Shown here piece after piece: positions 47,310-59,849 of a stretch of DNA of 64,000 bases (the first letter of the stretch is position 1; every line of letters starts with the position of its first letter). The stretch comes from Inia geoffrensis (taxonomy: Eukaryota; Chordata; Mammalia; Artiodactyla; Iniidae), in contig CM070904.1 of NCBI GenBank assembly GCA_036417435.1, forward strand, positions 17,404,835 through 17,468,834, written 5' to 3'. The notes beneath the pieces are model-generated. The model was not told the origin of the DNA. It did not search any database and saw nothing but the letters and a program-made list of their open reading frames with translations. Position numbers and translations under genes: made by a program.

Positions 47310-47689
47310 GTCCTATAGAGAACTATATTCAATATCCTATGATAGGGCTTCCTTGGTGGCGCAGCGGTTGAGAGTCCGCCTGCCGATGCAGGGGACACGG
47401 GTTCGTGCCCTGGTCCGGGAAGATCCCGCATGCCACGGAGCGGCTGGCCCTGTGAGCCATGGCCGCTGAGCCTGCGCGTGCGGAGCCTGTGCTCTGCAAC
47501 GGGAGATGCCACAACAGTGAGAGGCCCGCGTACCGCAAAAAAAAAAAAAAAAAATCCTATGATAAACCATAATGGAAAAGAATATTAGAAAAAAGAATAT
47601 ATATATATACATATATATATGAATCACTTTGCTGTATAGCAGTAATTAACACAACACAACAAGTTAACACAACTTCAATTAAAAAAAAA
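47310..47689 (+). mobile_element. L1 LINE 3'-end fragment interrupted by a SINE
   Basis: 'gagaactatattcaatatcc' continues after the SINE as 'ctatgataaaccataatgga', an 'aagaatatatatatatac' section, 'gaatcactttgctgtatagc', 'taacacaacttcaatt' and A9. This is the usual cetartiodactyl L1 3' end. Only about 170 bp of L1 remains, and no target duplication is evident. Confidence 0.8.
47345..47553 (+). mobile_element. CHR-2-like SINE nested in L1 3' end
   Basis: Head 'gggcttccttggtggcgcag', GC-rich body, and a tail of about 18 A. The perfect 11-bp duplication 'atcctatgata' lies at 47334-47344 and 47554-47564. Both copies belong to the L1 3' end, so the SINE is the younger element. Confidence 0.96.
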
Positions 47690-48199
47690 TCCTTGTCTGA
47701 AATTCTCTTCTGGCTGCTTATCAATTTCATTGGTTAAAGAGTCCAAGAGCCTGGGGTGGTAACAAGGGTTAACCTTCAAAAACCCCTTTGATTAGACCCA
47801 TATCTTACAATAGTCTTGTAATTCAGGAAAAGCGATTTCACCTGATATGAACTATTTTGACAGTTGTTTTAAATCTTTAACTTGCTCTCATAGTAGAAAA
47901 TTGTATCATGCTAGAATAAATGCTTCACAAATATTCAACCATTTCATTAGTTTTACGGAGAGGTAACATTTAATGGGGCTTTTTTTTTTTTTTCTTTCAT
48001 GAGTATGAATTACTCACAGCAGCCTATAATAAAGTGGGTTTTTTTATTTATTAAAAAATAATGTTAACATCTTCCACATTCCCAAGAGAGTATCTTCAAG
48101 AGCAGTGGGGTGGGTTTCATCAGTCCTTCCACTTACTTCAAGAGCATTGTGATTCTGAGGCCAGGACTGTACCCTTACTTGAAATGTCTACAATCCATT
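47690..48199. other. No recognised feature
   Basis: Unique DNA with a T-run near 47980-47992 that is not attached to a recognisable SINE. Confidence 0.45.
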
Positions 48200-48670
48200 T
48201 TTTGTCCTCTAGCTTCAGAAGTTCTGAGATATGAAGACTCTAATCATTTTAAATTCCAATTTTTAAAATGGGAAGTTGATCATGTCGCTTTTCACTTAAA
48301 ACACTTTGTTGTCTCCTCATGGCTTTTAGAATCAATTCTGAATTTCTTTACACGTTTGATGAAATTCTGAGTGAGTCAATCTCTGTATAATGGTCCAACC
48401 TCATCCCACTTCCCTCTGTCAGTCCCAAACCCTTACATCTAATAAACTTTATGTCTATATACCATTAACTACAAACGTCTTTCAGGTCCTAAAATAAACC
48501 ATATATTCTCATCTATGGCCCTACATATGGTATACACTATTTCATTGGCTTAAGTGCCATACTATTGATATATCATCTTCACTTAGTTGGCCTGGACAAT
48601 TCCAATTCATGCTTCACAGCTTGGATTTTGCTGTCTTCAAAAACCATGCCAAACAGATCAGGTCTGGGAG
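48200..48670 (+). mobile_element. L2 LINE coding remnant
   Basis: The collinear phrases 'agttgatcatgtcgctt', 'aaaacactttgttgtctcct', 'gaatcaattctgaatttc', 'tggtccaacctcatcccac' and 'tggacaattccaattcatg' parallel the 3' coding part of L2 ('tcatgtcactcc', 'aaaccctccagtggcttccc', 'ataaaatccaaactcc', 'cctcatctcctgcc'). Confidence 0.6.
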
Positions 48671-49649
48671 GTTGATGTGCCTCTAAATTAAGTTCTTTAA
48701 CCAAGCCAGACCAAAGAAAGGCCTGCCTCCCATGACCTGAAAAAAATAACAAGTTCCAAAGCTCTCTCTCTTTGACTGAAGATGCACAAAGGCCCAGAAA
48801 CTGAATTGACCATTAACGAATTCAATGTGATCCTTTTTCCACATGCCCCAATTTACCCTGTGATGGGACTTCTAGCAGCAACTGGAATTCAAGGGTTATT
48901 AATGTTGATTTCATTATACCAAAAATCTCATTTAATGGTGATTACGAATATAAAGAATGAACCTCCATAAAACAATGTATCTGTATGGAAATGTTAGGAT
49001 TCATTATAGTTTAAATCATGACCACTAAAATTAAAAACAAATGATATTAAATGTAGTCTGATCTGTAACTATCTTGCTCATCTAATAGACCGTCCTGAAA
49101 CTAATATCCCATATGATTAAAATCACTAGGTATAGCATTTTTTCACCCATACCCTGAAGTAAATTATATATATATTATATATAATATATATAGAATATTC
49201 TGAAGTTATGAGGGCAATTATATATTTTTTCATTGAAAGCACACAGCTTTATACGTGAAGTATAAAAATTGAAAATGGGAAACTAAACAAAACACAGCTC
49301 AACAATTTATATATATATTTCTTTAAGGCTAGCACTTTTTTCACCTTTTTACTAATATATCAAAGTGACCACCTCTTCTTAAATGAAACCAGTTACTGAC
49401 AATAAAACTAAGCACAGCTTATAAAACAAAAGGTCACCGAAGATTAGAGACTCAGTATGTTTCAGTGTTTCTACAGCTTGCCAGTAATTCTAGGCTTGAG
49501 GGGAAAGAAAACAAAAATAATCCAAAATGGCATTAAACTGTGAGGCTTTGAGTTTATTTCCCATTTGACAACACAAGAATAAATAAATTGGAGGGGGCAT
49601 TTTTTATATCAGCAAGTACAGAATATGGATTTTCACAAAACCATGGAAA
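48671..49649. other. No recognised gene; AT palindromic run
   Basis: Unique sequence with an AT-alternating, partly palindromic tract at about 49165-49192. Confidence 0.45.
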
Positions 49650-49790
49650 TTTATGTCTAGAAGTGACCTTAATGACCTCCAGGACCCACTCTCTATTATA
49701 CACATGAGAAGATGGACACACAAATAGCTGGGTCACATAGGGAGAACTTACTGGGAGAACTCAGGGTCCCCAGTGTTCTAGGTCAATACC
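49650..49790 (-). mobile_element. MIR SINE remnant
   Basis: 'tatacacatgagaagatgga', 'aatagctgggtcacataggg' and 'gaactcagggtccccagtg' match the reversed MIR core in order. Confidence 0.55.
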
Positions 49791-50129
49791 ATTTCTGTTG
49801 TGACACTTAAGTTTCTCCTAAGGGATAATCTTATTATCTAGCTCTTTAATTCACTAAGATCCATTTACATTAAAAAAGAGAAATGACGTAGTGAACCGGT
49901 ATAACTGTGAAGACATTTTGATTTCCTCATGTATCACCTCCACAATTCACCTTGTACTTTTCTCCCATTCATTTGGAGGAGAAAAAATTTTTTTTAGTAT
50001 TTTCCTTTTGGCCTCAGTTTAATAAAATAAATGTTGGACTGATTATTTAGAGCTATATATTTAGAATTATGATGAAGGATTATTTACTATTTACATGTGC
50101 TGAAATCACATTGTTTTACACCTATTTCA

Positions 50130-50265
50130 TTGCATCATCATAGTTTATGTATTGGTATCCCAGATGTATAGATCCGGAAACTAGTTGAGAGAGGTTAGTT
50201 GATAAAGCTCCTAGAGTTATTAAGATGAAGATTCAAGTCTCAAACGTAGATCTGTCCAACATCAA
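50130..50265 (-). mobile_element. MIR SINE remnant
   Basis: 'gtatagatccggaaacta', 'gagaggttagttgataaagc' and 'gattcaagtctcaaacgtag' correspond to the reversed MIR core ('cagatgaggaaactga', 'gagaggttaagtaac', 'attcgaacccaggtc'). Confidence 0.65.
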
Positions 50266-51164
50266 AACTCAGCCATTTCATACACCATTTCAAAAGTCCC
50301 TTCTTTCTGGATGTCAGTATTCACCCTGAATGTTCTCACAGCACCTTGAATGCACCCTATTGTAGCTGTCATGAAGCAGAATTATTTCAGAATGTAATCA
50401 CTCTCCGTGATCAATATGATCATGTAAGGATGTTACACTGGTCACCTGATCTATATCCAATGGCAAGACCTTTATATTTGTTGGATTCATAACAAACTTT
50501 GATATAAGCATAGAGGGGTCCTTGTAGATAATCATTATTCCACGATTGTATATTCATGCTTTGAAAGACTCTGGATTAGTAAAATATTTCCAAATACTGC
50601 ACGCTAATCAAAAATAATAGTGGTAGAAGTCACATGTTAAGTAAATGTTGACTTCCACTCTGAGTTCCAAAAGAATCTAATACCCTCATGTGGTTCCTAA
50701 AACTCACATAACCAGCCCTCCTGAGGAGCTCTCCCTTTTTCATAGTCTTCTCTGCTTTTCCTTCTAACAACACAAGTGTTTTTGTCTAATGTCCTCATGA
50801 AATCAATACTGGGATTTCACGCAATAATAGGAAGCGTAATATTTTATGTGTGGGTTATATGTGAGAAGAAAGGTAACTAGTATAAGATGACATTAACTAT
50901 GAAGATAGGAGAAAAACTCTGTGACGCACTCAGTAATCCTGGGACTTAGCTCTGGACCTCAGACCCATGATCTAATCTCTCCTAATTCAAATTTCTTTAC
51001 TAAAAGGAGGCACTTAGATTCCAGTTTTTACTGAGGTCTAGATAATTTTGGCATTCAGTTTAACATGTTTCTATACACATGATACACTGTGTGAAATTTT
51101 AGCATGTGAATTATAGAAAGTCTTCAGAAGGAAAAGGTGTTAATCTCATTAAATACAACCATCA

Positions 51165-51201
<37 letters not shown>

Positions 51202-53429
51202 GGCAGGGGGTGGGGTGGAGACAGTTCATTTCTCTCTCAACATTAAATCTGAGTGTTAAAGGGAACAATTGGTGTGCTGAAGCAAAGACAGAATAAAGAT
51301 CATTTGAGAAATGTCCAGTACCTCTATTTACATCAAGCAGAGTGTAAAGACAAAGCAGTGACAAATACAGCAAGACCATCTGATAGTCAATCCCTATTGC
51401 AGAGAAATTTAGTGAAAGGCTGTTGTGCCATGAAGATGCGGCTGTGGAACATGCAACTTATCATCAACAGAAATGTCATCTCCCCTTTGGCAGGAAGTAC
51501 CAGGTGGTTAACATATAATTATTACGGACTAAAAATAGCCTTTGTGGGAATTGTCCCTGCTTAGCTTTATTTCCTTGGATGAATATACTTCAGCATGGTG
51601 TTTGTGTGTAGTCAACAAGCATCCATGGGGACATAAACACAACCTCTTAAAAGCTGCATTTGTCCTAGTTTCAACTCAAGTTCTGTTCTCTTCATTCAAC
51701 TTATATGACATATAGTACTTCGGTACCTATAAGTTTCCAGTCACTGAAATAAGAACTAGAAAGGCAAAAATATATAACAAAATGAGAGACTGGGTTTAGA
51801 AAAGAATCTTGCTGAATGTAGAAGGACTTTAGCCATTACTAACAAAGGAATTCTCAAGTTCTCCCTAATGCCCTCAAGATTCTGCCTATGGGGAATAAGG
51901 TATAAATTAGCTTTGATGGGATAAGAACTTAGTTGCAGGATAGATTAGAGGTTGTTTTACAACAAATGGGTTGAGCTAAATAATGAAATACTAATTAATT
52001 ATAGAGGAGCCTTCTTGGTAATTCTATAAATTTCACATGTTTACCAAATAAGTACTTACACAGAGGCTCTAAGATAAATAATTATATGTTGAATACTACT
52101 CGTTTGTGAATAATGTTCTCAGGAATTTCCCCAAATCCTCATGAATTATGTTGAGCTTCCCTAGAACGTGGCGAGTGCTGTTCTGTTAGCAGTGGGTGTT
52201 GTAATTCGTGGGTACTTCCTAACCAGGACTCTTCTTACCCTCCTACCTCCTCAACATCCTTAGAGAGATGACCACACTTTCCTTCATATCATTAGGTTCA
52301 GTAAGGCTATTATTCAGTTTGTTACGTCAGTTACTCATTCATGATAAACTTGTTGAATTCCAAGCTTCAAGCTCATGTGAGCCAAAGTGGATAAAAAATT
52401 TAACAAAATAGAAATGATTCCTTCCCAGAGAGTTAAAGGCAAATAAAAATTAAAGTTATTACGCAAATGATTAATTACTAATCATAATTGTAAAAGAGCC
52501 AAGAAGTTATGTTCTTTGCCATAACTGAGATGTAGTAAACTTCATGTAGTTGAAATTCAGTAGAATGAATGTGTGTGTGTGCATGTGTGTGTGTGAGATA
52601 TTATTGTAAGGGCACCTAACTGCAGGCAGGGGGAATGTTGCAGCTGGGTGCATTTTGTTCATTGTGGCAACATTTTGAAAACTGATTTCATTAAGTTAAC
52701 AGGAGTGAAGGTATCACAGATTATATTTTTTAACCAAGATAACGGAGTGGCCTTCAATGCAGAAGGAACAAAGGAAAAAAGATGAGTTCAGATACCAGTC
52801 ATACAATTTGGTCATGGAAAATTGAGGAAATTATATCTGGTTTTTCTCAAGAGACTAAAAACTTTTGTGTCTGATTACTTTTGCTGTGACCACAGGCTTA
52901 CAAACATATTTTCCCAAGTTTAGCTCTCGAGGGTTAAAAAAGAAATAGGCTTTCAAGTTTCTATAGTGCTATAATTTATATCATATATATGTATATAGCA
53001 ATATATTTTATATAAATGTTATATATAACATATATCATACATAACAATAATTATCCTATATGACAGCCATAGTCTATATCATATATATGGGTTTTTTAAT
53101 TAACTGAATTGCAGGAGCCACATTCATTAAAAAGCATTTATGGAATATGAAGCAAATTCCCATTAAATCATGTCCTCTCCACAATATGATTCAAGCACTG
53201 AATATGAGCAAGATGCTATTAAAAAGACCATTTATTCTATCCTCAGGAGGTGCACAGCCTGGGAGAGAAGAATACAGCATCATCGGGAATTTCAATAAAA
53301 CATTTTAGATGCAGTGACGGTGTTTTACTCATGAGCCTATTAGAAATGTAAGGAAAGAGGTAAGCAGAGCTAGTTGAGTCATCCTGGAGGGCCCTGAAAT
53401 ATTTGTCCAAGTGGTTTTCAGAATACATC
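50266..53429. other. No recognised gene; simple repeats only
   Basis: Unique AT-rich DNA. It includes a pure T30 run at 51169-51198 with no SINE attached, a short GT run at 52570-52596, and an AT-rich patch at 52970-53095 containing the perfect 16-bp palindrome 'atgttatatataacat' (53016-53031). Confidence 0.45.
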
Positions 53430-53935
53430 CTCTGTTCTCTGTCTCCACTACTACAACTCTCCTCTGAACCACTTCCACCTCCTGATCTACCACACTTACC
53501 CCCTGCTAACCAGTACAAGATCCACCCCTGCCCTCTGACAGTTCTCTGCAGCCAGAATGATGTCCTTCCACAGGAAATAATTTCTTGTTGTTCTCCTCTC
53601 CGACTTTGAAGCTCCCCATCATACTTAAGCATAAAATCCAAAATGCTATCCCATGGCACAAAAGCTTCTAAAATAACATGGCACCTTTCCACCTCTTTGA
53701 TTCTTATCTCAAAATACCTTCTTAGTTTATTCAAGACACTCCAGAAACAAATACCTTATTGCAGTCTTCAGGAAAAAAAATCATTTTTTCCCACATCAGA
53801 AAGTTTACATCGTCAATCCTCTTTTCTAAAAACACAATTTCTTAGTATTTGCACATGCGTGGATGCTTTCTGTGATTTCACTGTCAGGTCAGTGTCATTC
53901 CCTCAGATAAATTTTCCCTGAGTGTGCATTAGTCC
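53430..53935 (+). mobile_element. L2 LINE coding remnant
   Basis: 'tctctgcagccagaatgatg', 'gctccccatcatacttaagc', 'ataaaatccaaaatgctatc' and 'atttgcacatgcgtggatgc' follow the order of L2 3' coding text ('cacacagcagccagagtgat', 'ggcttcccattgcactc', 'ataaaatccaaa', 'ggcctttgcac'). The 163-codon minus-strand frame across it is an antisense shadow. Confidence 0.62.
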
Positions 53936-55915
53936 CATCTTCCAATCACATTCTACCACTTTTCTTTTTTCTTTCTTCACGGTGGTTGTCAAGATCTTTT
54001 TCCTCCAATTGTTTATTGCCTGATTAGCATCCTTAATTATGTAATGGAAGTGCTGTAAGACCTTGACTATCTCATCATATTTACTACTGTCAACTGAACC
54101 AGGGCTTGGCAAATACTTGTGACCTATAAAAGCATAATAACCAAATGAAATGTGAGTATGACTGCTAAATTTACCAAATAAAAACACAGAACATCTAGTT
54201 ATTTGAAATTCAGATAAACGAAATACTATTTTGGCACAAATATGCCTCAAGTATTGCATGAGATATACTAAAACATGGGGATCTTCACTGGAGCATGTTT
54301 CAAACAAATCAATTATAAAGGACAATTAAGACTATTAACAAACTAAAGAAAAAATGGCACTATGAATTGCTAATTTAGTTAGAGGTGATAATGATGGTTT
54401 GCTTATGAAGACAATGTCTTTATTTTTCCAGATGCACATTGAGGTATTTACAGGTAAAATAGCATGATGTTTCTTGTTTATTTTAAATTAAGAAAACCAA
54501 TGATGGAGCTAATAAGGCAACATGTTAGCGTTCTTTGAAGCTAGTAAGTGTGAGAGGAGGGGAAGAAACCTCCTGGGGGTTCTCTGGTCCCATTCCTTAT
54601 GTCTCCCACTGCTACAGTCAAGAGAGGGGCGGACAATGCTGAAAACCCTAGCTCACTGGGTCTGCCTTCCACTGCTGCACAGAGCACAGAGGTGAGCAGG
54701 CAAAGGCGTGGAATGCATGTAAAACCAACAAACCTCGGAACTGCTGAAGTTCCGGTATACTCTTCTGTCTACTTTTTTGTATGCTTGAAATTTTTAATAA
54801 TAAAAGAAAATAAAGATATATATGTAGATATGTAAAGTGTATATATATACTCCACAGTTGAATTTAAAACTTTTTAAGTGGCTATACTGTGCCCTTCACA
54901 TTTTAGTATTTCCCATATATTTTTTTTTTGAGAACTTAACATGTAATCAATAAATATTTATTGATTGGTAAGAAAATATTAAAAAGGAATTTATCCTGTA
55001 ACACAGAATTTTCTACTTTTACTTGGAGCAGAAGAAACAAAGAAGTCTGCTTATCATGTTCATTTGATCCTTTTAATTAATAATATTTCAATGATCCTTG
55101 CCTCCTTTATAAATTTTGCCTAATACAATTTATTTCCTAGGAGATTTTAAGTAAAGAATATAAGGTATATACATTTGTCTAACCACTAACTATAGTATGA
55201 CATTTAAAAATAAATTAAAAAAACAAATTTAATAAATCCTAATATTCAATCCTGCCTGTATGGTAGACCTTAATTCTTCCAGACGGCAAATTAGTCAGAC
55301 ACTCACATAATATCCATAATAATTAACTAGTAGGACAACCCAATGATATGTGAAATCTTATTCCTGTTCCTCCACATCAGAACATAGATGTGTAGAGAGA
55401 TTATAGTTTATTATTATCATTGTTTACATACAGCGTGTTGCAGCTGAGCTTGGAGTCCAAACGAAGTTAATGCTATCAATCTATGTGCAATATTGTGCAC
55501 TGTTAGACAAATAGAATTGCAAGTCTTCTCTATAAAGATTATATGGAAGCTATGGAAACTGATTAGAATGCTAACTGATAATAGAACGAGGGTGAAAGAT
55601 CTGAACATTATACCACGGGAACTCCCTCCTGTAGAAAAACAACTGGAGAAACTAGAAATGGGAAGAATGTTTCAAAAGAGTATAGTTAGAAAGATAACAT
55701 AAAATTATGAGGGATTCAGCAGTTTGTAATTTACTAATAGTGTCTGATTAAAGAAATTCATTAGACTGTTGAGGGTGAAAGTCTGAAAAGAAGGCATAGG
55801 TGGGCGAATGTTGAGACAGGGAGAAGATGAACGGAGTGAAGCCCACCCTTGCTAGAAACTTATTGGTGGAGCTGTAGAAGGAGCCATGGACATGTGATGA
55901 ACATTTAAAACAAAT
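53936..55915. other. No recognised feature
   Basis: Unique sequence. The text 'tctgtctacttttttgtatg' with 'ttttaataataaaag' (about 54760-54810) resembles the 3' end of some ancient retroelement, but I cannot name it. Confidence 0.4.
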
Positions 55916-55944
55916 ATGTGTGTGTGTGTGTGTGTGTGTGTGTA
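55916..55944. repeat. (TG)n microsatellite followed by T-run
   Basis: About 14 TG units, then a T12 run. Confidence 0.96.
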
Positions 55945-56479
55945 TTTTTTTTTTTTACAAAAAACAAATGCTTGTTTGTGTGCAGACTAGAGACTTTTAA
56001 AAGAAATCACTTCTCTTGTTACTGTTACACCATTTTGTTCTAAATTTTGTGACTTCTGATGGGAATGGGGGTAATAAGTTGCATTATAAATATAATGTGT
56101 GAATTCTAGGTGTGAACATCTTTAAGTATTTTGAGTTTTGTCCTCGGTGTTAGGAGAAGGTGTGATTTCACAGAATTCCTTTCAAAGGTTAGAGAGACTG
56201 GCATTTAGAATATTATCAAGGAGGTAGTCTATCACTTTTTTTTTCTTTAGCTCTGCTCTTCCAGACTGGCATTCCAAACCTGAGCTTCACTAATGAGCCC
56301 TCATTGGTTCTAATGGTTTCTTTCCAATGCTGTGTCTGTATTTAGTTCGTATTATTAGGTCTCCTCTCCCATCTGAATTAGCTTTCAGTGGAGAAGAGTT
56401 ATGAAATACAAGTAGGAATACTTCACTGTTAAGCAGACCTTTAGTCAAATAGACACACAATGAATATTTTCTGAAGAGC

Positions 56480-56800
56480 TATGACTTCGACTTTTCCTAC
56501 TGGTTTTAGCCAAGTTGTTCCTTCCTCCAGGAAACTTACCCTGATCTCCTTAAGTAGTCAGGCACCCTTCTGTGGCTTCCAAGGGCTGACTATAGCACTC
56601 TTATCATAGCATTGTCATACTCCATTATAATTATACATAGTGTATATTATATATTGTAATGTCAATAACTTGACTGCACTAACAACTATACTAGTAATAA
56701 ATTTCTTGAAGGCAGGCAGATACTATGTCTTGATTGTGTTTATATTTCTAGTGCCCAGAATAAGCTAAATAATTAGCATAATGTCAAAGAAAAAATCTAG
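56480..56800 (+). mobile_element. L2 LINE 3' end
   Basis: A collinear run of L2 landmarks: 'ttgttccttcctccaggaaa', 'cttaccctgatctcctt', 'ctgactatagcactcttatc', 'ttcttgaaggcaggcagata', 'ctatgtcttgattgtg' and 'ctagtgcccagaataagcta'. This is the clearest L2 copy in the window. Confidence 0.78.
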
Positions 56801-57995
56801 GCCAGGATTCCAAAACAAGCCTGACCCTAGTGCTACACTCAGCCCTTATGCACTGTACTGCCTCAGGTATAGCACTTAAATTACTCTGACTTCAATGATG
56901 GTTATATGTTTATTCCACATACTGGATTATAAACTCCAGGGCTGGTCAACTAATCTGGTCTCTAATCAGGGTTCATTAACAACCTTTCTCCCTGGTCCAG
57001 TTGCGAAGTCAATAGCAGGTTATCACAAATAATGGCCTCTGGCTGTGTAATAGTATTACTGAAAGGATATGGGCCTATTAAGAGAGTTTCATACTTGCTA
57101 TGAGTTTCATCCTGCTGAGCTCAGAGCAGAATCAATCTTGGCCTTACACTGAATGTGGAACAGTGCAAAAATTACAAAACCTTTTAATGCTTATTGAAAT
57201 CAAGTTAGTTCTATAAAACCTGCAGAGATTTTTTTTTACCTCTGAAGGGTAATGATTATCTTTTCATTCACCATCTTAACTGATACCTAGAAGCTAAAGA
57301 AATCATCAAACAAGAATTGCAGTTTTCAAAAACTACCACCAGAAATCAGTCGTTCATATTTTTAAGCCCAAATGATCTTACATGCACTCTTTTTTTCTTT
57401 CTTTCTAAGGTCTTTTTTTTCAGTTGTCTTTCTTCCATAATTCATGTTGAGAACAGCATTTCTTCAACTTATAGCTCATGGTTTAAACAATACAATCAAC
57501 AAAATTGCATCTACTAATTTAAAAAATCTTTAGAATGCAAGACCCAAAGGAATTTTATACTCTTACCTACACTAACATTAAAAAGACTTAAAAAGTTAGT
57601 AAACTAACACAGAAAACAAGAATTACGGGGAAAAAAATCTAGCTTAAATTATAATAAGGTCATTGTTAGAGCATAAAGAAATCAGAATAACGTTCATACT
57701 AACACTCATACTATTTGAGAACCTCTTGTACAATATTTCTTATAAGCATACACTCATAATTTGAAGACATTTATGGAAAGCATCATCACATTATGTAACT
57801 GCTCTACCACTCTGTTTGTTTAGATGTTTTCTCTTACATTAAGATAAAATATGTTTTCCTATAACTTCCCCTCTTTGACACTAGGCTACATCAAAATCTA
57901 TATCCTTTTTCAAATGTTACCTCTTCAAATATCTGAGTATCAAGATTATTCTCCCTTTAGTACATTTCTCTCCCACTGTGAAGATCACAGAATTT

Positions 57996-58100
57996 TTAGT
58001 AAGTTTGGGTTTGTGCTCAAATAATAATATTCAGAAAAATAGCACAACTTAGTAAGTTTGGGTTTGTGCCAAAATAATAATTCTCAGAAAAAGAACACTT
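57996..58100 (+). repeat. 53-bp tandem duplication (two copies)
   Basis: Copy 1 (57996-58048) and copy 2 (58049-58100) both begin 'ttagtaagtttgggtttgtg' and continue with A/T-rich text ending '...cagaaaaa...'. The differences are a few substitutions and a small indel near 'gctc/gcca'. The unit is not part of a repeat family I know. It is a local duplication that has since diverged. Confidence 0.9.
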
Positions 58101-58758
58101 GTAAAGAAAAACACAAGAAAAATATAATGATATTGAAAAGGGTAAAACAACCTATAGCATTGGAAATCTTTAGGGAAAGGAAAAGAGATGTGATATGGTA
58201 AACTTTGTTTGAAAACCAATAATCTTTAAATGGTATTTCTTAAAGAGTTCAGGTTCATGTCTTTTAATGAAAAGTCTTGGCTTGCTGTTTTTAAAAAGAT
58301 GAGTTTGCAAATATTTTCATATGTTTATTTAAGAGATCATTTCTGCCACCTGGAAGCAAGATACTCAAATTACAGGAAAAAATATTTGAGGGACATAAAG
58401 AGTTCAACTGAGTTCATCCTGAAAATCTAAATGTAAAATTTTAAATGCATATGATATGTATACTGTGAAAGCAAAAAATATAGAGTAAGTTAACCTTATA
58501 TCTTGATTAAAACAGCTCAAATTTGGGGGAAAATATTAATAGAAAGTGAAACCAAAAATCGAGTTAAAATAGGAGTAATGGATATTGTCAGAGTCATTTA
58601 GGCAAGCTTTTTAAACTTAATTTCCAAAACAAAATTAATTAAATTTGATTAATAAAAAGACCTCCACAACTGTATAGGCAAAAACATGGTCATTATTTTG
58701 TTTTCTTATTTGAAGAAGGTAGAATTTCAGGAATTCAAGCTCATATGATCTGTTTATC
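58101..58758. other. No recognised feature
   Basis: Unique AT-rich DNA. Confidence 0.45.
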
Positions 58759-58759
58759 T

Positions 58760-58922
58760 TAGAGGTTCTCTAAGTGTAGTCCTGGGACCAGCAGCATCAC
58801 CAGGCACTTGTTAGAGATGCAGATTCTCAGGCCTAACCCAGACCCACTGAATCAGCAACTCTGAGGATAAGAACCAGCAATTTGTCTTCTAACAAGGCCT
58901 CCAGATGATTCTGACACACTCA
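58760..58922 (+). mobile_element. MER5A-like non-autonomous hAT DNA transposon
   Basis: 'gaggttctctaagtgtagtc', 'ctgggaccagcagcatcacc', 'tgcagattctcaggcctaac', 'cccactgaatcagcaactct' and 'ccagatgattctgacacact' match the MER5A course closely. About 163 of the usual roughly 189 bp are present. MER5A was mobilised by Charlie-type hAT transposases early in mammalian history and carries no gene. The right terminal inverted repeat is lost. Confidence 0.85.
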
Positions 58923-59849
58923 TATTTGGTTTATCTTATATTTCCTGAGCATATATGTTTATAGCATGTGATACAAACAGATGAAGGGCTCCAGGACACA
59001 TACTGGTTGTTTAAATTTATCTTCTTGTTTCAATATACCTTCTCATTTTACAAATCACATGATCCAGGAATTAAAACTTAACTTTCCATGGTTTACTTTG
59101 TTTACAGAGGGTAGAACTGGGACCAGCATACAGTTCTTGACACTATACAGCTTTTGCTCTGTGCTTATTCTTCTTTCCCCGAAAACTGTCCTACATTATA
59201 GTTTTCAAGATCAAGCTTTCAATTCTTCATGGATTAACTCCATCCTAATATGATCAATTTCTGTGTCTTTTTCCCTGACATTTTCTAAAATTATCAAGGG
59301 GCAAAAATGAGTGACCTGCAAGTAAGTAAATATGGATTTCAAAGGATGAGTATTTCCAAGTCTATAAACAAGCTCTCAATTATCCTGTCACCTAAAACAG
59401 ATTAAACAAGAAAAAATCATCTAAGTCTACGATTTTAGTTAAATGTATCTTGCTTTTGCATTTACTTTTGGTGACAGAATGCGAGACTGTTCTGGTTAAA
59501 GCAGAGAATCAGAAAAGCTTTTCATGCAGTTGCTGCTTCTATAGCTCCAGAGACAGGTCTCTGGAACCCAGGTTTTTGCATTGTCAAGTCTGAAAACTTT
59601 TATCTAAAACATCTTCTTCTCTGGATACCTTTGTGTGTATTACAGATAGATTTACAAAGATTACCACTAACTGAACGTTGTGTTTTTTTTATTTTTATTT
59701 TGCCTTGGGTAAACTAATCTGCCGATAGACTAGACAATAAAAGAGAGAAACAAGAAATTTCTCACATATTGAGTAGAAAAGCATTTGGGCTGCATCTCTA
59801 CATGTTAAAGACATCACCGTTTCCTCAACCGGTAATGCTCTCTAACCCA
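58923..59849. other. No recognised feature
   Basis: Unique DNA. The 90-codon plus frame at 58981-59253 has no recognised domain. Confidence 0.45.

Noticed and set aside
51169..51198. Poly(T) run as the reversed tail of a SINE or processed pseudogene
   Set aside because: No SINE or gene-like sequence follows on the 3' side and no target duplication is visible. It is treated as simple sequence.
53243..53734. 163-codon minus-strand frame
   Set aside because: It is antisense to an L2 coding remnant and shows no recognisable protein features.
54599..54835. 78-codon plus frame followed by 'aataaaag', considered as a processed pseudogene 3' end
   Set aside because: No protein similarity recognised and no poly(A) tail or duplication. 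The 3' text resembles an old retroelement end but is too weak to name.
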